From DATMAM01 sp035559995 (lineage in GTDB: Bacteria; Desulfobacterota; Binatia; UBA9968): a stretch of DNA of 64,000 bases. Under the pieces are notes generated by a model. The model saw only the letters and a list, made by a program, of their open reading frames with translations. It did no database searches and had not been told where the DNA came from. Position 1 is the first letter of the stretch; every line of letters starts with the position of its first letter. Where the stretch lies: contig DATMAM010000031.1 of NCBI GenBank assembly GCA_035559995.1, positions 1-64,000 on the forward strand. Direction: 5' to 3'. The translations under genes and the position numbers were made by a program. Shown piece after piece: positions 1 through 6,819 of this stretch.

Positions 1-69
1 TAAACGCAAGACCGCCTCTATCTTCCTCTTAGTAGAGAAACGACCTCGTTGCAGTTGTCTTTTCACCAT
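1..69 (-). CDS. Truncated 5' end of a small basic protein, possibly a transposase ORF
   Basis: On the minus strand an ATG at 69-67 is preceded by a strong ribosome-binding site (AGGAGGT, about 4 bases upstream) and opens a frame with no stop for all 23 codons to the window edge. The visible residues are very basic (MVKRQLQRGRFSTKRKIEAV is the first part). This resembles the start of small helix-turn-helix transposase proteins, but 23 residues cannot identify a family. Its position back to back with a transposase gene supports a mobile-element origin. The rest of the gene lies outside the window. Confidence 0.5.
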   Translation of the reverse strand, partial: MVKRQLQRGRFSTKRKIEAVLRL

Positions 70-143
70 GGACACCTCCTGGGTTCTTCTCCCTAACATT
101 TCTCCCAATCAGGTGTCCAAAGAAATCGTGGGGCGGGGGAAAA

Positions 144-211
144 GGCATCGATTAAGCGCTTAGAAGCCCAGTTTTTGGGCCCAAACGCACCCTCTAAGGA
201 AAACCGATGCC
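144..211 (+). promoter_or_regulatory. Inverted repeats enclosing the transposase start codon
   Basis: GGCATCG (144-150) pairs perfectly with CGATGCC (205-211), which contains the ATG of the downstream transposase at 207. A second small hairpin, GCCCA (166-170) with TGGGC (176-180), lies inside. The likely ribosome-binding site AAGGA (196-200) is enclosed too. IS200-type transposase mRNAs are known to hide their start region in a stem-loop, so this may be an analogous translational brake or a REP-like end recognised by the transposase. Confidence 0.45.
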
Positions 212-1010
212 GCGCGCGAACCGCCACTTCTTCCCTGGTTATGTTTGGCATCTCACGCACCGTTGTCACCAAAAACAGTTCCTACTGAAGTTTGCGCGCG
301 ATCGCCAGCGGTATCTGTATTGGGTCTTTGAAGCAAAAAAGCGCTTCGGGCTGTGCGTGCTGAACTACATGGTGACCTCGAACCACGTCCATCTGCTGGT
401 GAAAGACACAGGCGGGGATGTCATAGCCGAGAGCATGCAGCTAATCGCTGGCCGAACCGCACAGGAGTACAACCAGAGAAAGAGTCGTCATGGCGCGTTC
501 TGGGAAGACCGATATCATGCCACCGCCGTCGAGGCCGATGAGCACCTGTGTCGCTGTTTGGTCTACATCGACCTGAACATGGTTCGCGCAGGCGTAGTGA
601 ACCATCCTTCGAAATGGGTGCACAGCGGTTATCGTGAGATTCAGAAGCCGCCCAAGCGATATGCGATAATCGATCTGCGGGAACTAACAGCGCTGTCGGG
701 TTTTGCCGATACACAAGCTTTTCAAACAGCGCACCGCCAGTGGGTCCAACGCACGCTTGAGAGAGGGCTGGGAGCGAGAGAGGATCGCTGGTCGGAGTCT
801 ATCGCTGTGGGGAGCTTGTCTTTTGTCGAGAACGTCAAACGTGCTCTCGGCCACAGAGCGGCACATCGCGCAGTTGAGCAGAGACACGGAGCGTACGCTC
901 TACGCGACCAAAGTGAGCCTTACAGCGGCAATTTGGGTAGCGAAAGTGAGCCGCTAAGCGTAGAAAACACGGTCTTTTGGGACGATAATGCTGAAACTAC
1001 CGGAAGATAG
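207..1010 (+). CDS. REP-associated tyrosine transposase (Y1_Tnp / RAYT, IS200-like)
   Basis: This 267-residue protein is a single-strand DNA transposase of the HUH superfamily. The HUH motif is N-H60-V61-H62-LLV, and the segment CLVYIDLNMVRAGVV carries the candidate catalytic tyrosine Y120. Length and motif order fit chromosomal RAYTs, which act on REP palindromes, rather than the shorter IS200 TnpA (about 150 residues). The C-terminal part from about residue 170 is variable, as is usual. The start at 207 has AAGGA 6 bases upstream and lies inside an inverted repeat. It is transcribed away from the truncated ORF at 1-69 and has no obvious link to the metabolic genes downstream. Confidence 0.88.
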   Translation: MPRANRHFFPGYVWHLTHRCHQKQFLLKFARDRQRYLYWVFEAKKRFGLCVLNYMVTSNHVHLLVKDTGGDVIAESMQLIAGRTAQEYNQRKSRHGAFWEDRYHATAVEADEHLCRCLVYIDLNMVRAGVVNHPSKWVHSGYREIQKPPKRYAIIDLRELTALSGFADTQAFQTAHRQWVQRTLERGLGAREDRWSESIAVGSLSFVENVKRALGHRAAHRAVEQRHGAYALRDQSEPYSGNLGSESEPLSVENTVFWDDNAETTGR

Positions 1011-1274
1011 CTTGGTCCGACCCCAGTTCCCCCCAGTCCCCCAGTTCCCACCATTGAGCTGATCAACCACTTGCGGGTTACATCTCAAATGAGTCAACGA
1101 TGGCCCTTTGGGTTACATTTTAGATGACTTGATACGCCCTCTTGACCGCCTTTTCTTTCTCGGATACGCTCCGCCCCAAAGCCGAGGGGAGCCGAGCTCC
1201 AGCAACGCCCGCCGCAACGCCGACGCTGGCCGAATCAAAAGTACAAAAAATATAAATCTAAACAGGAGGGAGCC
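1011..1274. repeat. Intergenic region with two imperfect direct repeats
   Basis: No gene is seen here. A CCCAGTTCC-rich tract occupies about 1020-1050. Two copies of a sequence beginning GGGTTACAT and continuing with an AT-rich ATGA core lie at 1075-1098 and 1110-1135. They are imperfect and could be remnants of insertion-sequence ends. The 3' end carries the ribosome-binding site AGGAGGG (1263-1269) of the next gene. Confidence 0.4.
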
Positions 1275-2291
1275 ATGAGACGTGCTGGGATTTTGAGCCT
1301 GCTAGCCAGCTTCTCGATCCTTCTCTCGTTTGCTTCTTCTCTGCGCGCGCAAGCCAATTTTTACGAAGGCAAGACCATCACGATCGTGATCGGCGCCAAG
1401 GGCAGCGGCAGCCTGATCGTGGGCGCGCAAATTCTCGCGCACCATCTGGGAAAGTATATCCCCGGGAAGCCCGCCGTGGTCGTGCAGAACATGCCCGGCG
1501 CGGCGCACTTGCTGGCGACGAACCACGTGTTCAATGTCGCCAAGCCCGACGGCCTTACCGTCCTTGCGTCCAACCCTAACGTCGCCATCGCCCAGCTCGC
1601 CAAGGTCGAGCAGGTGCGCTTCGACGTCCGCAAGTTTCACTGGCTTGGATCGACCGGAGCCGATGGAGTGTTGCTCGCGATTCGCGCGGATCTCCCTCAC
1701 AAGAACTTTGACGACATCCGCAAGTCCGATCGCGAGCTGATCGTGGGAAGCACCGGCCCGGGCTCCAACGCGCACGATTTCCCCCTTCTCTTGAAAGAGT
1801 TTGCGGGAGCCAAGTTCAAGATCGTGTCGGGCTACCCTTCGAACGGCGACGTGCTTCTGGCGATTGAGCGCAAAGAAGTCGATGTCTGGGCAGCCTTCGC
1901 CTCCACGGTTCGCCCCGCCGTAGAACGCCGCGCCGTGCGCGCGATCGTGCGCGGGCGGGTCGCGCCGCCGGGGTTTGAAAATCTACCGGTCGACGAAGAC
2001 CTCGCGACCAGCCCCCTGGGAAAGGCGATCATGGGCATCAAAGCGGCTCCCATGGCGATCGGCCGAGCCTTTGCGGTCACGCCCGGCACGCCCGCCGATC
2101 GCGTCGCGATGCTGCGCGAAGCGATGATCAAGGCCATTCAGGACCCGGAACTCCAGGCGGAGGCGAAAAAAGCGAAGATCGATTTCCAATACATCTCGGC
2201 CGATCAGGTGATCAGGGATTTCAATAGTCTCCTGAACCAGCCGCCGGAAGTTCTGCGCGAGATGGGAAAATACATCAAGATCGACAACTGA
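1275..2291 (+). CDS. tctC: Tripartite tricarboxylate transporter substrate-binding protein (TctC/Bug family)
   Basis: A periplasmic receptor of the TTT family that should deliver a carboxylate ligand to the TctA/TctB membrane complex encoded next. Residues 1-27 form a Sec signal ending in an AQA cleavage site. The mature start (YEGKTITIVIG) and the PGAAHLLATNHVF...KPDGLT segment are the usual Bug-family strand-loop signatures, and 338 residues is close to family length. An AGGAGGG site precedes the ATG. A 142-base gap with a large hairpin separates it from tctA. Bug proteins bind many different carboxylates, so the ligand cannot be named. Confidence 0.88.
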   Translation: MRRAGILSLLASFSILLSFASSLRAQANFYEGKTITIVIGAKGSGSLIVGAQILAHHLGKYIPGKPAVVVQNMPGAAHLLATNHVFNVAKPDGLTVLASNPNVAIAQLAKVEQVRFDVRKFHWLGSTGADGVLLAIRADLPHKNFDDIRKSDRELIVGSTGPGSNAHDFPLLLKEFAGAKFKIVSGYPSNGDVLLAIERKEVDVWAAFASTVRPAVERRAVRAIVRGRVAPPGFENLPVDEDLATSPLGKAIMGIKAAPMAIGRAFAVTPGTPADRVAMLREAMIKAIQDPELQAEAKKAKIDFQYISADQVIRDFNSLLNQPPEVLREMGKYIKIDN

Positions 2292-2336
2292 CCCCGAATC
2301 CATCCGCACCCAGTTTTTGCTTTTTGCTGCCAGTGA

Positions 2337-2383
2337 ACGTCCGGCCGACGGCCATCGCTCAAGGCGAGCGCCGCGCCGGACGT
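2337..2383 (+). promoter_or_regulatory. Large intercistronic hairpin between tctC and tctA
   Basis: A 9-bp perfect outer stem ACGTCCGGC (2337-2345) / GCCGGACGT (2375-2383) encloses a second stem CGCTC (2356-2360) / GAGCG (2366-2370). No U-tract follows, so it is not a classical terminator. A hairpin between a binding-protein gene and its permease gene can stabilise the upstream mRNA or partly end transcription, making more receptor than channel. Confidence 0.55.
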
Positions 2384-2433
2384 GTCGTCTCAGGAACGGT
2401 CAAGAGCGGCCTGCGGGATAGGAATAGCGGCCG

Positions 2434-3939
2434 ATGTTCGATGCTTTGACAGAAGGTCTTTTTCTGGTGCTGCAGTGGAAGGCCTTCAGCCTGATGCTAC
2501 TCGGCATGGGCCTGGGCTTTGCGGTCGGACTGCTTCCCGGGATCGGGGGCGCGGCCACCTTGGCCCTGATGATCCCGTTCGTGTTCAAGATGAGCCCGGT
2601 GGAAGCGTTTGCGTTTCTCCTGGGCATGCATTCCGTTGCCGCGACCACGGGCGACATCACCTCGATTCTTTTCGGCGTCCCCGGAGAGGGGCTTTCCGCG
2701 GCCACCGTCGTCGACGGTCACCCGATGGCCAAGCGCGGTGAGGCCGGCCGCGCGCTTGGCGCGGCGTTGATGAGCTCCCTGGTAGGAGCGCTGATCGGCG
2801 CGCTCACGCTCGCGCTATCGATCCCGATTGTGCGGCCGCTGGTTCTCATGTTCGGCTCCCCGGAGCTTTTCATGCTCTCCGTCATCGGCATCGCCTGCAT
2901 CACGTCTCTCAGCGGGCTGAGCCTGAGGAGCCAGATTCGCGGCTTCGCGATGGGGATGCTGGGATTGCTCTTTTCGACCATCGGCCAGGAGCGGCAGTCC
3001 GGCACGCTCAGGTTCGATATGGGGTTGACTTACCTCTGGGACGGCCTCGACCTGGTCCCGTGCCTGGTGGGAATTTTTGCCATTCCGGAGCTCGTCGATC
3101 TAGCCGTGCGCGGGACTGCGATTGCGGGAAGAGCGCCGGCGGTCGATCTCGGCGGCGGCGTGCTGGAAGGGATAAGGGATACGTTTCGCCACTTCTGGCT
3201 CGTGTTTCGCTGCTCGGCCGTCGGCGTCTTTGTCGGCATCATGCCCGGCGCGGGCGGCGGCGTCGCGCAATGGATGGCTTATGCGCACGCGGTCCAGAGC
3301 GCCAAAGACAGCAAAGACCGCGAGCGCTTCGGCAAAGGCGACATTCGCGGCGTCCTTGGCCCCGGCGCCGCGAACAACTCCAAAGAGGGCGGCGATCTCA
3401 TCCCGACGATCGCCTTCGGCGTGCCGGGGAGCGGCGCCATGGCCATTCTTCTCGGCGCGTTCATGATCATGGGGCTGGTTCCCGGTCCCGACATGCTCAC
3501 CAAGCATCTGCCGGTGACTTTCTCCATGGTCTGGACGTTGGTGATCGCGAACATCATCACGGTCGTTTTGTCGCTCGCCACTTTGAAACATTTGGCAAAG
3601 CTCACGTATGTGCGGGGCGGCCTCATCATCCCTTTTGTCCTTCTCCTCGTGTTCGTCGGAAGCTACACCGCCAACCACCAAATCGCCGATCTGATCGTCA
3701 CTTTCGGCTTCGGCGTGCTCGGATATTTCATGGTGAAGTTCGGCTGGCCGCGGCCGCCGCTGGTGTTGGGGCTCGTCCTCGGCAAGCTCGTCGAAACTTA
3801 TCTCTTCATCTCGGTGGCGCGGTACGGATTTTCCTGGCTGGTCCACCCGATCGTGCTGATCCTCATCGTGCTTTTGGTGATTGTGATCGCGTACCCGTTT
3901 GTGCGCGAAAGGCCCCTCTGGGCGCAAGGAAGCGATTGA
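2434..3939 (+). CDS. tctA: Tripartite tricarboxylate transporter, large permease subunit TctA
   Basis: A 501-residue polytopic inner-membrane protein with the two glycine-rich TctA signatures: GLLPGIGGAATLAL in the first half, followed by GMHSVAATTGDITSILFGVP, and GIMPGAGGGVAQWMAY in the second half, followed by a GVPGSGAMAILLGAF segment. About 11-12 hydrophobic segments are visible. Full family length. The stop overlaps the tctB start (TGATG), so the two permease subunits are probably translationally coupled. Energised by an ion gradient; the substrate is set by TctC. Confidence 0.93.
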   Translation: MFDALTEGLFLVLQWKAFSLMLLGMGLGFAVGLLPGIGGAATLALMIPFVFKMSPVEAFAFLLGMHSVAATTGDITSILFGVPGEGLSAATVVDGHPMAKRGEAGRALGAALMSSLVGALIGALTLALSIPIVRPLVLMFGSPELFMLSVIGIACITSLSGLSLRSQIRGFAMGMLGLLFSTIGQERQSGTLRFDMGLTYLWDGLDLVPCLVGIFAIPELVDLAVRGTAIAGRAPAVDLGGGVLEGIRDTFRHFWLVFRCSAVGVFVGIMPGAGGGVAQWMAYAHAVQSAKDSKDRERFGKGDIRGVLGPGAANNSKEGGDLIPTIAFGVPGSGAMAILLGAFMIMGLVPGPDMLTKHLPVTFSMVWTLVIANIITVVLSLATLKHLAKLTYVRGGLIIPFVLLLVFVGSYTANHQIADLIVTFGFGVLGYFMVKFGWPRPPLVLGLVLGKLVETYLFISVARYGFSWLVHPIVLILIVLLVIVIAYPFVRERPLWAQGSD

Positions 3940-4415
3940 TGCCGAAGGGGCGCGCGATTTTCAGTTGGCTTCTGATTGCGCTCGGCTGCTACGTCGTCGC
4001 CGAAGCCTCGCAATGGTCGTTCAAGGCGCGCTTTTTTCCTCTGGTGATCGCGATCCCGTTTATTATCCTCGTCGCCGCGCATCTCTTGCTCGAGCACTTC
4101 GGCGCGCCCGAGACAACGTCGGGTCCGGCGGTGGACCTCGAGCTTTCCGCTGAAGTCGCCCCGGAGGTGGCGCGACGCCGCGTGCTCGCGCTCTTTTCCT
4201 GGATCGCGGGATTTATTGCGCTGGTTTATCTGGTGAGCTTTCCGGTTGCGGTGCCGATCTTTATCTTCTCTTACTTAAGATTTCAGAGCTCCACCGGTTG
4301 GCTCGCCTCGATCGGCGCCACGGCGGCGACCTGGGGCTTCTTTTATTTTCTCTTTCAGCGCCTTCTCCACTTGCCGTTCGAGTCCGGAGCGCTACAGAAC
4401 TGGCTCGGGGTGTGA
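3939..4415 (+). CDS. tctB: Tripartite tricarboxylate transporter, small subunit TctB
   Basis: A 158-residue small membrane protein with four or five hydrophobic segments: two near the N-terminus (about residues 7-22 and 31-52), a soluble acidic loop (about 55-80), then two or three in the C-terminal half. Its ATG (3939-3941) overlaps the tctA stop, giving the standard tctCAB order. The same frame is open far upstream inside tctA, but that extension is arginine-rich and not membrane-like, so the overlapping ATG is chosen. TctB proteins are poorly conserved; the call rests on topology, size and position. Confidence 0.85.
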   Translation: MPKGRAIFSWLLIALGCYVVAEASQWSFKARFFPLVIAIPFIILVAAHLLLEHFGAPETTSGPAVDLELSAEVAPEVARRRVLALFSWIAGFIALVYLVSFPVAVPIFIFSYLRFQSSTGWLASIGATAATWGFFYFLFQRLLHLPFESGALQNWLGV

Positions 4416-4448
4416 GGGCTCGGCGGACGGTCAGAGAGTCTTTTCGAT

Positions 4449-6236
4449 TTACCCGTGGGTGCGCCGGTCGCAGACCGCGTCGACGAGCGCGGGCTTGCCT
4501 TTTTTGACCTGTTCGATCGCGCGCCTGAGCGCGGGCCTTAAATCGTCGGCGTTCTCGAACGGCCCCTCGCCGTACCAGCCCATCGAGCGCGCCAGGCCGG
4601 CGAAATCCGGATCCGGATCGAAAAGGTCCATGCCGATGTGAGCGCGCGCCGGGTCGGTGCCGCGGACCCGCGCCATCACGAGCTGATGATTCCAGTCGTT
4701 GTAGTAGGCGCGGTTGTTGAACATCACGATCAGCATCGGGATCTTGTACTTCGCCGCGATCCAGAGCGCGCCCGCGTCGAACATGAGATCGCCGTCCGGC
4801 TGGAGATCGACGACCAGACGCCCGGTTCCCTTGTTCGCGAGCGCAACGCCGAGCGAAGTTCCAATCTGCGTGCCCGTCCCAAGCTCGCGCCCGCCGTGGC
4901 AATAAGGCCGGTCGAAATTCCACAGCTTGTGCGCCCAGCCGCCTAAACCGCCGGCGGTCAACACCCAATCCTCGCCTTTGATCGCTTCCCACACCTCGAG
5001 CGCGAGCCGCGGCACCGTCATCGGCTTTTGATCCCAGTTGTGCTCGGCCTCTTTGCGCCACTTGGCGCGGATTTCGGCGTGCCGTTTGCCGATCTCCTCC
5101 TTGCGCCTGGCGATCTTCTCGGCCAGGCCCGGCGTTTTCGCGATCCGCGCCTTGAGAAGCTTCGTGAGCTGCGGCGCCGCCGTGACCGGATCGGCCGTCA
5201 TGCGCTGCTGCGCATAGAACGGGCGCGCGTAGTCCATCGACCACTTGCTGATCTCGATATCGGTAAAGCCGATATCGATCCAGGTCGCGTGCGGCGGAAC
5301 CTTGCTCACCACCGTGCGCGTGGAGATGTCGCGCACGTGGGTGGGCTTCTCGAAGTCGGCGATATCGAGCGTCAGAACGACATCCACGTCCTGGTAGCAG
5401 CCGTCCGGGTCATTGGTCAGGTTGAGCGGGTGGTCGGTGGGAAAATTGAGGCGCGAGTTCATGTCCCACACCGAGGCGCCGAGCGTTTCCGCCAGCTCGA
5501 CGACATGATTCCAGCCGTGGGGCGGGCGGGCGGCAAAGTCGGCGATGATCGCGACGCGGTTCGCGGCCGCCAGCGTATCGGCGGCCTTTTCCAGCGCGAC
5601 GGGATCGGCGGAGGGAGGCGTGGGCACCTGGATGGCTCCCGGCGGGGGCATTTCCACGTCATGAGTGAGCTCGGCTTCCTGAAGACCCGCGTCGTAGCAC
5701 ATGTAGACCGGGCCCTGGCGCGCGCTCATCATGACCGAGTACGCCCGCGCGAAGGCGCCCGGGATCCCGTCGACGGTCGTCGGCTGGTAATCCCACTTGA
5801 TAAAATTCCGAATCGCCTCGCCTTGCACGTTGGCCGTGTGGATCCAGTCGATGAACGGCCGGCGCTTGGGCTCGGCCAGAGGCCCGGTCGCGCCGATGAT
5901 AAAGACCGGCGCGCGATCGAGAAACGCGTAGTAAATGCCCATCGGCGCGTGCAGCAAGCCGACGAGATCGTGAACGATCGCGATCATCGGTTTGCCGGTG
6001 GCGCGGGCATACCCGTGGGCGATCTGCACCGCGATTTTTTCATGCTGGCAGAGGAGCATCGGCGGATCGTTCTCGCCGTAGTTGACCAGCGAATCGTGCA
6101 GCCCGCGATAACTCGCGCCCGGGTTGAGCGCGATGTACTCGAACCCGTACCGCTTGATCATGTCCACGATGACATCCGACTGCCATCGCCGGTCGGATTT
6201 TTTGATCGGTGCCTCTCTCTCGGCCGGTTTCGCCAT
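4449..6236 (-). CDS. Thiamine-pyrophosphate-dependent enzyme (acetolactate synthase / decarboxylase family)
   Basis: A 595-residue member of the three-domain TPP enzyme family. The N-terminal pyrimidine-binding domain has the catalytic Glu (QHE66KIAVQIAHGYARATGKP), the middle domain is at about 205-370, and the C-terminal domain carries the Mg-TPP motif DGD (481-483) with NN at 507-508. GGAGGAG precedes the ATG. It converges on tctB with a 33-base gap. Members act on 2-oxo acids (acetolactate synthase, benzoylformate decarboxylase, sulfopyruvate decarboxylase types); the exact reaction is not readable. The location beside a carboxylate transporter suggests processing of an imported or derived 2-oxo acid. 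Confidence 0.85.
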   Translation of the reverse strand: MAKPAEREAPIKKSDRRWQSDVIVDMIKRYGFEYIALNPGASYRGLHDSLVNYGENDPPMLLCQHEKIAVQIAHGYARATGKPMIAIVHDLVGLLHAPMGIYYAFLDRAPVFIIGATGPLAEPKRRPFIDWIHTANVQGEAIRNFIKWDYQPTTVDGIPGAFARAYSVMMSARQGPVYMCYDAGLQEAELTHDVEMPPPGAIQVPTPPSADPVALEKAADTLAAANRVAIIADFAARPPHGWNHVVELAETLGASVWDMNSRLNFPTDHPLNLTNDPDGCYQDVDVVLTLDIADFEKPTHVRDISTRTVVSKVPPHATWIDIGFTDIEISKWSMDYARPFYAQQRMTADPVTAAPQLTKLLKARIAKTPGLAEKIARRKEEIGKRHAEIRAKWRKEAEHNWDQKPMTVPRLALEVWEAIKGEDWVLTAGGLGGWAHKLWNFDRPYCHGGRELGTGTQIGTSLGVALANKGTGRLVVDLQPDGDLMFDAGALWIAAKYKIPMLIVMFNNRAYYNDWNHQLVMARVRGTDPARAHIGMDLFDPDPDFAGLARSMGWYGEGPFENADDLRPALRRAIEQVKKGKPALVDAVCDRRTHG

Positions 6237-6434
6237 GTCGTTACTCCTCCTTCGCTGATCCGAGCGTTGCGCGCGCCGGGCGCTGTGGATTTGGCTCCAT
6301 TGCTCTTTACCTTAAACCCGCCCGTTTTGCCACAGCCTGGGGGTGCCGTTCGAGCGCTTCGAGCCTTGCGCCCGCGCGCCGGCGGCGGTAGGAAGTTCTA
6401 AATCGTTCCGTTAAACTAGCGCCAGGGGTTCCCT

Positions 6435-6755
6435 ATGAAACAGATCTGCTTCGTCTGTCAAAACATCGATTGCGCGAGCCGCGGCTCCGAACAGCTCATG
6501 AACGAACTGGCGCGCAAAGTCGCCGAGCGCTCTCTCGACGTCGAAGTGAAACCTTATATCTGCTTTGGCGGCTGCGAATTCGGACCCAACATCGTGATCC
6601 ACCCGCAAAAGAACTGGTATGCCGGCGTCAAGATGGAGGACCTCCCCGAGATCCTCGATTCCTTGGCGGGAGGACCCGTCGTTACCCGCCTCGACACGAT
6701 CGATCCGTCATTGAAGCAGATCATCTACGACCTGCTCGACGCGGGCGTCTATTGA
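6435..6755 (+). CDS. Thioredoxin-like [2Fe-2S] ferredoxin domain protein
   Basis: A 106-residue soluble protein with the spacing of thioredoxin-fold [2Fe-2S] proteins (NuoE C-terminal domain type): C8-x4-C13 near the N-terminus followed by ASRGS, and C43-x3-C47 in ICFGGCEFGPN. C5 is an extra cysteine. AGGGG precedes the ATG at 6435. It is divergent from the TPP enzyme (198-base shared upstream region), so it may be an electron carrier for a neighbouring oxidoreductase, but no partner is fixed by the sequence. Confidence 0.82.
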   Translation: MKQICFVCQNIDCASRGSEQLMNELARKVAERSLDVEVKPYICFGGCEFGPNIVIHPQKNWYAGVKMEDLPEILDSLAGGPVVTRLDTIDPSLKQIIYDLLDAGVY

Positions 6756-6819
6756 CCAAGTCTCGCGCTCGCCTCGCCGGCCGTTGGCCGCGACGCCCGG
6801 GCGGTGCGGTTAAAAACCC

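Noticed and set aside
3060..3938. Upstream extension of the tctB frame inside tctA
   Set aside because: Arginine-rich, not membrane-like; standard TctB length starts at the overlapping ATG at 3939.
5028..6401. Long + strand open frame of 457 codons opposite the TPP enzyme gene
   Set aside because: Composed of repetitive Arg/Val/Asp/Leu codons typical of the antisense strand of GC-rich genes; the minus-strand frame has clear TPP motifs.
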